From assembly GCF_042650565.1 (NCBI RefSeq), contig NZ_JBHSBH010000008.1, positions 62,001 to 126,000 on the forward strand: 64,000 nucleotides of DNA, in the 5' to 3' direction. This stretch comes from Nocardiopsis_B sediminis. GTDB lineage: Bacteria > Actinomycetota > Actinomycetes > Streptosporangiales > Streptosporangiaceae. Under the pieces are notes generated by a model. The model worked only from the letters and a program-made list of their open reading frames with translations, ran no database searches and had not been told where the DNA came from. This document shows, one piece after another, positions 15,195-22,161 of this stretch (positions are counted from its first letter, which is position 1; every line of letters begins with the position of its first letter). The translations under genes were made by a program, and so were the position numbers.

Positions 15195-16763
15195 TCAGGC
15201 CGGCTCCAGGAACGGGGCGAGCAGCCCCGGGACCGCGGCGTCGGCCAGGCGCACCCCCTCGCCCAGGCCCATGTCGACCGCCCGGTACACACCGGAACCC
15301 CCGGCGGTGGTCGCGCCCACGGTCACCAGGCCGGCGCGGCGCTGCATCGGCGAGCGGGTGAACCGCCAGCCGATGATCCCGTCGCGCTCCAGCGCGACCG
15401 TTGCGCGCGCGGCCATGCCCGCGCGCGTCACCAGGTGCCCTGGCGTGAGGGCGTGCCCCAGCCCCCGGTAGGCGCCGACGGCATAGGCCACCAGCAGCGG
15501 CGCGGCCACCGCGGCAGCGGCGGGCCCGGCCCACCACGCGACCCACGGCGTCACCGCCGCCGCACCGACGAGCACGGCCGCGATCACGGCGGCCCCCAGC
15601 AGCGCGCCGGCCACACGGCGGCGCAGCGCGGCGCGGGGATGCGCGGCGAGCGGGGTGTCGAGGAGGGAGAACGGGGCGTTCAGCACCGCGGCGGCCAGCC
15701 GTCGCGCCCGCGGCCCAGGCATGGCCGGCGACAGTGCGCTGCGGGCGACGGTCTCCTCGCGGTCGCCGCCGCCCAGGCCGGTCGCCACCGCCGCCACCTT
15801 CGCCCCGCCGGACCAGCGCAGCGGCAGGGGCTCCAGTACCTCCGCACCGTGCAGCCGGCGCTCCTCCACCGACAGCGACTTGGCGGTGAGCAGCCCCCGC
15901 TGCACCAGCAGCGTGCCGTCGGATTCCCGCGTCATCCGGTAGTTCCACCACGCCTCCACCTGGAGGGCGGTCGCGGCGACCGTGCCCGTCACGGCGACGG
16001 TGAGCACCAGGGCCGGGACGGCGACGAACGGGTGGGCGAGGACGGCCTCCCACACGGGCAGGGTCATGCGGACGGCCCGCTGCTCGCCGAACCAGCTGAG
16101 CACCTGCCAGGCACCGCCGATCGCGCCCGCGCCGAGCAACGGGACGGCCCGGCTGAGCGGGGCGTAGCCGAACCAGGCCGGGGACAGCCCGGCCAGTACC
16201 GCGGTACCGGGCAGGCCGGACGCGTCGCCGGCATCGGCCCCGGGCCCGCGGAGCAGGAGTTCGCGGCGCAGCCGCGCGCCCTCGGCCGCGGTCACGAAGT
16301 CCAGGCGCAGCTCGTCCTGCCGGGCGGCGCCGGCGGAGACGCCGGTGCCCACGGTGACGCTGCACAGCCCCAGCACGCGCGCCCAGAGCGGAGCGGAGAC
16401 GTCCACGCTGCGGATCCGCTCGCGCGGGATCGACCGCGAGGTGCGCGCGACGATCCCGGAGTCCATCTCCATGCGCTCGCCGGTGACCCGGTAGCGGGTG
16501 CGGCGCAGCCGCAGGGCGTCGGCTCCGGCCAGGGCCGCGATGAGCGCCGCGGCGGCGGTGACGATGGTCAGCCCCCACGGCACCAGCGCGCCGGCGAGGG
16601 CGACAGCGGCCGTGGCGACGATCGCGGGCAGCCCGATCACGGCGGCGAGCAGGGCCACACTGGCCCACACGGTGGCCGGGCTGAGGCGGCGCCACTCCGC
16701 CGAGACAGCGGGGGAGCCGGGGTCGTGGCGCGGGGCGGGCCCCACCGGGGTCGCGGCGGTCAT
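15195..16763 (-). CDS. PH-domain membrane protein YdbT-like
   Basis: 522 aa with bacterial PH (bPH2) domains and several membrane helices near the N-terminus (VWASVALLAAVIGLPAIVATA and LTIVTAAAALIAALAG), the middle and before residue 400. Motifs SIPRERIRSVDVSAPLWARVLGL and SLSVEERRLHGAEVLEPLPL are repeated bPH2 cores. The start overlaps the end of the upstream YdbS-like gene by 4 bases, forming the conserved YdbS-YdbT pair seen across Gram-positives. In Bacillus the pair affects resistance to antimicrobial peptides; role here is unknown. Confidence 0.85.
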   Translation of the reverse strand: MTAATPVGPAPRHDPGSPAVSAEWRRLSPATVWASVALLAAVIGLPAIVATAAVALAGALVPWGLTIVTAAAALIAALAGADALRLRRTRYRVTGERMEMDSGIVARTSRSIPRERIRSVDVSAPLWARVLGLCSVTVGTGVSAGAARQDELRLDFVTAAEGARLRRELLLRGPGADAGDASGLPGTAVLAGLSPAWFGYAPLSRAVPLLGAGAIGGAWQVLSWFGEQRAVRMTLPVWEAVLAHPFVAVPALVLTVAVTGTVAATALQVEAWWNYRMTRESDGTLLVQRGLLTAKSLSVEERRLHGAEVLEPLPLRWSGGAKVAAVATGLGGGDREETVARSALSPAMPGPRARRLAAAVLNAPFSLLDTPLAAHPRAALRRRVAGALLGAAVIAAVLVGAAAVTPWVAWWAGPAAAAVAAPLLVAYAVGAYRGLGHALTPGHLVTRAGMAARATVALERDGIIGWRFTRSPMQRRAGLVTVGATTAGGSGVYRAVDMGLGEGVRLADAAVPGLLAPFLEPA

Positions 16764-17257
16764 GTGGCATCACCGGCCGGGGCCGCCCCGGTGGTGGCGG
16801 CCGTCAGGCGGGCGGCGAGCTCGGCCGCGCGTTCGTGGCTGAGCCCGTCGATGCTGAGGGGCCCGGCGGCCGAGGCGGTCGTGACGGTCAGGCTGGACAG
16901 GCCGAACAGCCGCTGGAGCGGCCCGCGGTCGGTGTCGACGGTCTGGATCCGCGACATCGGCGCGATCCGCCATTCCTGCCAGAGCCACCCCGAGGCGGTG
17001 TAGACGGCGTCGTCGGTGACCTCCCAGCGGTGGACCCGGTAGCGCCACTGCGGCATCGCCGCGGTCACGAGGGCTCCGGCGGCGGCGAGGAGCCCGGCGG
17101 CGAGCCAGAGCCAGGGGCGTGCGGCGTCCAGGGGCAGGGCGGTCGCCGCCGCGGGCGCGGCCGCCAGCGGTACGGCGATGAGCAGGGACCGGGCGGTCCA
17201 CCAGGCGATGGCGCGGCGCTCCACCCGGTGGCGGGGCGGTCGCAGGCGCAGAGGCAT
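16760..17257 (-). CDS. PH-domain membrane protein YdbS-like
   Basis: 165 aa with two N-terminal membrane helices (ARSLLIAVPLAAAPAAATAL and PWLWLAAGLLAAAGALVTAA) followed by one bPH2 domain: VTDDAVYTASGWLWQEWR and MSRIQTVDTDRGPLQRLFGL are the core. ATG 17257 is preferred over GTG 17263 because AAGGGGA sits six bases before it. First gene of a two-gene operon with the YdbT-like gene. Confidence 0.87.
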   Translation of the reverse strand: MPLRLRPPRHRVERRAIAWWTARSLLIAVPLAAAPAAATALPLDAARPWLWLAAGLLAAAGALVTAAMPQWRYRVHRWEVTDDAVYTASGWLWQEWRIAPMSRIQTVDTDRGPLQRLFGLSSLTVTTASAAGPLSIDGLSHERAAELAARLTAATTGAAPAGDAT

Positions 17258-17313
17258 GGCCACTCCCCTTTCGGTGTCGGTCCGGAGCAGGTCCGGAGAA
17301 GGCGGTCAATAAA

Positions 17314-17323
17314 GTGATATCAC
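17314..17323. promoter_or_regulatory. Palindromic operator GTGATATCAC of the SPFH-RHH operon
   Basis: Perfect 10-bp palindrome GTGATATCAC in an A/T-rich patch 44 bp before the SPFH start; TATGCT (17329-17334) just downstream is a possible -10, so a bound protein would block the promoter. Ribbon-helix-helix proteins bind short palindromes of this size, and the operon's second gene encodes one, so autoregulation is a reasonable inference. Confidence 0.5.
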
Positions 17324-17366
17324 AATGCTATGCTGACGGCATCATCTCGACCGAAGGAGGACATCC

Positions 17367-18290
17367 ATGGACGACACGACCCGCGGCGCCGCCGTGAGCG
17401 TGCAGATGCCGGACCCCAAGGTCCGTGAACGCGGGGTGCACGGGGCTCCGGGCCTGCCCATTGCGGTCCTGTGCCTGGTCCTGCTCCTCGCCGGCGCGTT
17501 CCTGGTGCTCGCCGGGTGGTTCGCCGGCGCGGGAGCGGCCGCGTGGGTCGGCGGGATCCTGTCGATCCTGGCCGGCCTGGCGGCCGCGGCCGGGCTGACC
17601 GTGGTGGCCCCCAACGAGGCCCGCGTCGTGCAGTTCCTCGGCCGCTACGCCGGGACGGTGCGCGAGGACGGCCTGCGCTGGGTCAACCCCCTGACCACGC
17701 GGAAGCCGATCTCCACGCGCATCCGCAACCACGAGACCTCGGTCATGAAGGTCAACGACTTCGACGGCAACCCGATCGAGATCGCCGCGGTCGTGGTCTG
17801 GCAGGTCGAGGACACCGCCCGCGCGGTCTTCGAGGTCGACGACTACGTGCGGTTCGTCTCCATCCAGACCGAGACCGCCGTGCGGCATATCGCCAACAAC
17901 TACCCCTACGACGCACACGACGAGAGCCGGCTGTCGCTGCGCGACAATGCCGACGAGATCACCGAGAAGCTGTCGGTGGAGATCGCCGCGCGGGTGGAGT
18001 CGGCGGGCGTGCGGATCGTCGAGTCGCGCTTCACCCACCTCGCCTACGCCCAGGAGATCGCCCAGGCCATGCTCCAGCGCCAGCAGGCCGGCGCGGTCGT
18101 GGCCGCCCGGCAGCTGATCGTGGAGGGCGCGGTCGGCATGGTCGACCTGGCGCTCCAGCGCCTGTCGGAGCAGGACGTGGTCGAGCTCGACGAGGAGCGC
18201 AAGGCGTCGATGGTCAGCAACCTGCTCGTCGTGCTGTGCTCGGACCGGCCGACCAGCCCGGTGGTCAACACCGGCTCGCTGTACCAGTAG
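17367..18290 (+). CDS. SPFH-domain (stomatin/prohibitin-like) membrane protein
   Basis: 307 aa. Two hydrophobic segments in the first 75 residues (LPIAVLCLVLLLAGAFLVLA; AAWVGGILSILAGLAAAAGL) anchor it, followed by the SPFH/Band 7 domain: VVAPNEARVVQFLGRYAGTV, NPLTTRKPISTRIRNHETSV, and the amphipathic coiled-coil end LAYAQEIAQAMLQRQQAGAV. Such proteins oligomerise into rings or microdomains on membranes. Start ATG 17367 has GAAGGAGG upstream. It is followed 16 bp later by an RHH protein, a pairing common in actinomycetes. No NfeD or protease partner adjoins it. Confidence 0.93.
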   Translation: MDDTTRGAAVSVQMPDPKVRERGVHGAPGLPIAVLCLVLLLAGAFLVLAGWFAGAGAAAWVGGILSILAGLAAAAGLTVVAPNEARVVQFLGRYAGTVREDGLRWVNPLTTRKPISTRIRNHETSVMKVNDFDGNPIEIAAVVVWQVEDTARAVFEVDDYVRFVSIQTETAVRHIANNYPYDAHDESRLSLRDNADEITEKLSVEIAARVESAGVRIVESRFTHLAYAQEIAQAMLQRQQAGAVVAARQLIVEGAVGMVDLALQRLSEQDVVELDEERKASMVSNLLVVLCSDRPTSPVVNTGSLYQ

Positions 18291-18306
18291 CGGACGGCCG
18301 ATCACC

Positions 18307-18570
18307 GTGGCCGAGCGGAAGAAGATCCTGCTGCGACTCGACCCCGCCGTGCACGACGCGCTCGCCCGTTGGGCGGGCGACGAGCTGCGCAGCACCAACG
18401 CGCAGATCGAGTTCCTCCTCCGCCGCGCGCTGTCCGATGCGGGCCGCATGCCCAAGAACAGCGCTGCCATCCCCCGCCGGGGGCGCCCGAAGAAGGCGCC
18501 GGAGCCCGAGAGCGACGACGCCCCATCCGACGACCCCCCGCCCGACGGCGGCCCGGCGGCCGAGGGGTGA
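18307..18570 (+). CDS. Arc-type ribbon-helix-helix protein
   Basis: 87 aa. Residues 3-45 form a ribbon-helix-helix DNA-binding unit: KKILLRLDPAVHDALARWAG (beta strand plus helix A) and LRSTNAQIEFLLRRAL (helix B), as in Arc/MetJ/HicB dimers. The C-terminal half is a disordered Lys/Pro/Asp tail (RRGRPKKAPEPESDDAP). GTG start at 18307, 16 bp after the SPFH stop, so cotranscribed. It probably represses its own operon through the GTGATATCAC site; it could alternatively be an antitoxin-like partner, but no toxin is seen. Confidence 0.85.
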   Translation: MAERKKILLRLDPAVHDALARWAGDELRSTNAQIEFLLRRALSDAGRMPKNSAAIPRRGRPKKAPEPESDDAPSDDPPPDGGPAAEG

Positions 18571-18618
18571 CCGGGCCCGGGACGGCGGCTCCGCGGAGCC
18601 GCCGTCCCGGGCCCGGTC
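18569..18618. terminator. Perfect 25-bp inverted repeat terminating the SPFH-RHH operon
   Basis: A 50-bp perfect palindrome with no spacer begins inside the TGA stop of the RHH gene: the left arm opens GACCGGGCCCGGGACG and the right arm is its exact complement. RNA would fold into a very stable hairpin, so transcription termination is the likely role. It is unusually long and exact for a terminator. Confidence 0.75.
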
Positions 18619-18812
18619 TGTAATGCCAGGTCGCGCGGTTAGAAGGGTGTGATGTGGCACCCTGGGCGGAATCGGGGCCTCCAGTGTCAAGATCCCGTCC
18701 ACGGCCGTTATCGGCCATGGCGATACGCGCGGTAACCCTGTTCTCGCCGCTGGTCACTGTGTTTTCCTGTGGCGGCTGGTGCCACAAGCATCCACAACCA
18801 AGGATGGGTCAC

Positions 18813-19652
18813 ATGTCCGAAACCAGACGATCTATCGACGCCGAATCCCCCTCTGGCGCGGCCGATGGGATGTCCCGGCGGAACATCCTCCGCGGATCGG
18901 CACTCGTCGCCGGTGGCGTCCTGCTCGGTAGTGCGGCTCAGGTGGGGATGGCCGGAAGCGCCCTCGCCGCACCCGAGCCCTCGATCTCGTCGCGTTCCGC
19001 TTGGGGCGCCCGCCCGCCGTCGAGCCCGGCGCAGGTGACCAACACCAGGCCGACCTACATCGTGGTCCACCACACCGCCACGGCCAACAGCACCGACTAC
19101 AGCCAGAGCCACGCGTTCGCGCTGTCGCGGTCGATCCAGAACTTCCACATGGACTCCAACGGCTGGGCCGACACCGGGCAGCAGCTCACGATCAGCCGCG
19201 GCGGGTACGTCATGGAGGGCCGCAACCTCTCCCTGTCGTCCATCCGCAACGCACGGCACGTGGTGGGCGCGCACGTCGCCAACTACAACGGCGTCGCCGT
19301 CGGCATCGAGAACGAGGGCACCTACACCTCCGCCACCCCCACCACCGCGCTCTACAACGCGCTCGTGGCCACCTGCGCCTGGCTGTGCACGGTCTATGCC
19401 CGGCCCACCTCGGCCATCGTCGGGCACCGCGACCTCAACGCCACGGCCTGCCCCGGCGACCAGCTCTACGCGCGGCTGCCGCAGCTGCGCTCCGATGTCG
19501 GCGCCCGGCTGAGCAGCATCGGCCTGGCAGAGCTGAACGACGGCGACCCGCGCAACGGCCAGAGCGCATCCGCACCGGCCGACGAGCAGTTCGCCCACTA
19601 TCAGCACGGTCCCGCCCTCGGATCGCGCGACCCCAACCACGCGATCGGCTGA
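18813..19652 (+). CDS. Tat-exported N-acetylmuramoyl-L-alanine amidase (PGRP/Amidase_2)
   Basis: 279 aa cell-wall hydrolase cleaving the MurNAc-L-Ala bond. A twin-arginine signal is visible: MSRRNILRGSALVAGGVLLG, with cleavage after SALA-A near residue 52. The mature domain opens ISSRSAWGARPP, and zinc ligands lie in YIVVHHTATAN, and in VGHRDLNATACPGD near the C-terminus. AAGGA is eight bases ahead of ATG 18813; ATG 18804 is less well placed. The 190 bp upstream holds no recognised riboswitch. It stands alone and may remodel the wall during growth. Confidence 0.94.
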   Translation: MSETRRSIDAESPSGAADGMSRRNILRGSALVAGGVLLGSAAQVGMAGSALAAPEPSISSRSAWGARPPSSPAQVTNTRPTYIVVHHTATANSTDYSQSHAFALSRSIQNFHMDSNGWADTGQQLTISRGGYVMEGRNLSLSSIRNARHVVGAHVANYNGVAVGIENEGTYTSATPTTALYNALVATCAWLCTVYARPTSAIVGHRDLNATACPGDQLYARLPQLRSDVGARLSSIGLAELNDGDPRNGQSASAPADEQFAHYQHGPALGSRDPNHAIG

Positions 19653-19685
19653 CCCCGGCCCGGCAGCGGCGGCCCCTCGGCCGCC

Positions 19686-19700
19686 NNNNNNNNNNNNNNN
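19686..19700. other. Assembly gap (15 Ns)
   Basis: Fifteen undetermined bases between the amidase and the convergent acyl-CoA dehydrogenase gene. The flanks (CGGCGGCC...GGCCGCC and GGCGCCCGCC) are extremely GC-rich and self-complementary, so a terminator hairpin probably stalled sequencing. True length is unknown. Confidence 0.98.
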
Positions 19701-19719
19701 GGCGCCCGCCCGGCGGCGC

Positions 19720-20787
19720 TCACCCCAGCCCGAGCGGGCCCGCCAGCCGCCGCCGGTGCCACTCCGGGCTCCCCAGCAGCAGCGCCGAGGAATGGGCGCG
19801 CTTGAAGTACCGCTGGCAGGGGTGCTCCCAGGTCACGCCGATGCCGCCGTGCAGCTGGACGGACTCCCCGGCGACCGTCCGGAACGCCTCCGCACACGCC
19901 GACGCCGCCAGCGACACCACCTCCGCGGCGTCCGGCGCACCCTCGGCGAGCGCGAACGAGGCCGCCAGCGCGGCCGAGCGGGCGCCCTCGACCAGAACCA
20001 GCATGTCGGCCAGCCGGTGCTTGACGGCCTGGAAGGCGCCGATGGGCCGGCCGAACTGGACCCGCTGCTTCGCATGGGACACCGCCGCCTCCAGACAGGC
20101 CGCCGCGCCGCCCACCTGCTCGGCCGCCAGCGCGGCCCGTCCCGCGTCCAGCGCGCGCCCCAGCACCGCGGCCCCGTCGCGGGCCACCCGGCGAACGGGG
20201 ACGCGGTCGAAGGAGACGCGCCCCTGGGGCCGGGTCGTATCCACCGGTATCCGGGCGGCGACGGTCACGCCCTCGGCGCCCGGGGCGGCGGCGAACAGGC
20301 CCGGCCCGTCCGATGTGTGCGCCGCGACCAGCAGCAGCCCCGCGGTACCGGCGTCCAGGACGCGGTCCTTGGCCCCGGTCAGCCGCCACGTTCCGCCGGG
20401 CGCGGGCTCGGCGCGCGCGGCCGTGCCCGCGATGTCGCAGGAGCCCCCTTCCGCCCAGGCGAGGGCCGCGATGAGGGAGCCGTCGGCCACGCGCGGCAGC
20501 CACCGGCGGCGCGCGGCCGCGTCCTCGCTGCCCGCCAGCGCCTGACCGGCCAGGACGGCCGACCCCAGGAAGGGGACCGGGGCCAGCGCCCGGCCCAGCT
20601 CCTCCATGACCACGTGCGTCTCCCGGCAGGAGAACCCGCCGCCGCCATGGTCCTCGGGCAGGGCCAGGCCCTGCGCCCCGATCTGGCCGGCGAGCTCGCG
20701 CCACATCCGCCCCGGATCGCCGGCCCGCCGCGCGACCAGGCCGCGGACGGCCGCCCGGAGCTCCTCCTGCTCGGCACTCAAGCGCAC
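19720..20787 (-). CDS. Acyl-CoA dehydrogenase, probable non-catalytic-type subunit of a heteromeric enzyme
   Basis: 355 aa, ACAD fold: N-terminal helices (IGAQGLALPEDHGGGGFSCR), middle beta domain, and C-terminal helices (HAKQRVQFGRPIGAFQAVKH, ESVQLHGGIGVTWEHPCQRY). It ends soon after RYFKRAHSSALLLG and lacks the YxGTxEIQRxxI flavin-binding tail present in its divergent neighbour. In actinobacterial alpha2beta2 dehydrogenases (ChsE-type) two such unlike subunits assemble into one enzyme with shared flavin sites. Start GTG 20787 has AGGGGG upstream; TTG 20814 is an alternative but lies within the operator. Confidence 0.88.
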   Translation of the reverse strand: MRLSAEQEELRAAVRGLVARRAGDPGRMWRELAGQIGAQGLALPEDHGGGGFSCRETHVVMEELGRALAPVPFLGSAVLAGQALAGSEDAAARRRWLPRVADGSLIAALAWAEGGSCDIAGTAARAEPAPGGTWRLTGAKDRVLDAGTAGLLLVAAHTSDGPGLFAAAPGAEGVTVAARIPVDTTRPQGRVSFDRVPVRRVARDGAAVLGRALDAGRAALAAEQVGGAAACLEAAVSHAKQRVQFGRPIGAFQAVKHRLADMLVLVEGARSAALAASFALAEGAPDAAEVVSLAASACAEAFRTVAGESVQLHGGIGVTWEHPCQRYFKRAHSSALLLGSPEWHRRRLAGPLGLG

Positions 20788-20811
20788 GGCCCGCCCCCTG
20801 TTCCGAAAGAC

Positions 20812-20825
20812 CAAACAAGTGTTTG
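20812..20825. promoter_or_regulatory. Palindromic operator between divergent acyl-CoA dehydrogenase genes
   Basis: CAAACA-AG-TGTTTG, perfect 6-bp arms with a 2-bp centre, in the 98-bp divergent promoter; it is followed by TAGGCT (20827-20832), a -10 for the forward gene. TetR-type regulators of acyl-CoA metabolism (KstR2/FadR-like) use sites with CAAG...CTTG or CAAAC...GTTTG cores, so joint control of both genes is likely. The regulator is not identified here. Confidence 0.6.
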
Positions 20826-20885
20826 CTAGGCTAACCGGCGTCCCGGCGCCGCAACAGGCGCCGGACCCGACCGCCGGGAGGGAGC

Positions 20886-22127
20886 GTGGACACCGAGCGC
20901 GAATTCCGCGACGAAGTCCGGACCTGGCTCGCCGAGAACCTCGTCGGCGACTTCGCCGCCGCCCGCGGGCTCGGCGGCCCCGGCCGCGACCACGAGGCCT
21001 TCGACGTCCGCCTGGCCTGGGAACGGCACATGGCCGCCGCCGGGTGGACCTGCCTGGGCTGGCCCGTGGAGTACGGCGGGCGCGGAGCGGGCATCGAGCG
21101 CCAGGTCGCCTTCCACGAGGAGTACGCCCGCGCCGACGCCCCGGCCCGGGTCAACCACATCGGCGAACACCTGCTGGGCCCCACCCTCATCGCCTTCGGC
21201 AGCCCCGCGCAGCGCGCCCGGTACCTGCCCGCCATCGCCGCCGTGCGGGAGCTGTGGTGCCAGGGCTACTCCGAGCCGGGCGCGGGATCGGACCTCGCGG
21301 CGGTCGCCACCCGCGCCCGCCCCGACCCCGGCACCGGCGGCTGGGTGGTCGACGGCCGCAAGATCTGGACCTCCCACGCCCGCGAGGCCCACCGGTGCTT
21401 CGTGCTCGCCCGGACCGAACCCGGCTCCCGCGGGCACCGGGGGCTGGGCTACCTGCTGGTGCCCATGGACGCCCCGGGGGTCGAGGTGCGCCCGATCACC
21501 CAGCTCACCGGCACCTCCGAGTTCAACGAAGTCGTCTTCGACGGCGTGCGCACCGGCCCCGACGCGCTCGTGGGCGAACCCGGCGACGGCTGGCGGATCG
21601 CGATGGCGACGCTCGGCTTCGAGCGGGGCGTCTCGACGCTCGGCCTCCAGGTCGGCTACGAGCGCGAGTTACGGGAGCTGATCCGCGTCGCGCGCGACAA
21701 CGGAGCCGCCGGCGACCCGCTCATCCGCGACCGGCTCACCCGCGCCTGGATCGGCGTGCGCACCATGCGCTACACGGCGCTGCGCACGATGGCCGCCACC
21801 GCGGCCGGCGCACCGGGCCCCGAGGCCTCCATCGGCAAGCTCTTCTGGGCCCGCTGGCACCGCGACCTGGGCGAACTGGCGATGGACGTGATCGGGGCGC
21901 CGTCGATGCTCACCGCGGGCACCGCCGGCGACGCGGCGCCCGAAGCGGTCGCCGGGGCGGACCCGGGGGTCCCCGAGGGCTACGATCTCGACCGCTGGCA
22001 GCGGCTCTTCCTCTTCTCCCGCGCGGACACGATCTACGCGGGCACCGACGAGATCCAGCGCAACGTCATCGCCGAACGCGTGCTCGGCCTTCCCCGCGAG
22101 CCCCGCCCCGCCGGCCCGCCCGCGTGA
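20886..22127 (+). CDS. Acyl-CoA dehydrogenase, flavin-tail subunit
   Basis: 413 aa FAD enzyme introducing an alpha,beta double bond into an acyl-CoA. Seen: WCQGYSEPGAGSDLAAVATR (FAD/substrate loop), GRKIWTSHAREAHRCFVLAR, and the flavin-binding end ADTIYAGTDEIQRNVIAERV. GTG 20886 follows GGGAGGGAG. Length and motifs match the larger subunit of heteromeric actinobacterial ACADs; its divergent neighbour supplies a shorter ACAD lacking this tail. The acyl-CoA ligase gene converges on it. Substrate could be a steroid side chain, branched acid or similar; not determinable here. Confidence 0.92.
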   Translation: MDTEREFRDEVRTWLAENLVGDFAAARGLGGPGRDHEAFDVRLAWERHMAAAGWTCLGWPVEYGGRGAGIERQVAFHEEYARADAPARVNHIGEHLLGPTLIAFGSPAQRARYLPAIAAVRELWCQGYSEPGAGSDLAAVATRARPDPGTGGWVVDGRKIWTSHAREAHRCFVLARTEPGSRGHRGLGYLLVPMDAPGVEVRPITQLTGTSEFNEVVFDGVRTGPDALVGEPGDGWRIAMATLGFERGVSTLGLQVGYERELRELIRVARDNGAAGDPLIRDRLTRAWIGVRTMRYTALRTMAATAAGAPGPEASIGKLFWARWHRDLGELAMDVIGAPSMLTAGTAGDAAPEAVAGADPGVPEGYDLDRWQRLFLFSRADTIYAGTDEIQRNVIAERVLGLPREPRPAGPPA

Positions 22128-22161
22128 GCGCGCGCCGCCCCGGCCCGTGCCCAGAGGGGGT

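Noticed and set aside
18619..18812. c-di-AMP (ydaO) riboswitch before the Tat amidase
   Set aside because: Such riboswitches often precede actinobacterial wall hydrolases, but I could not find the conserved core here.
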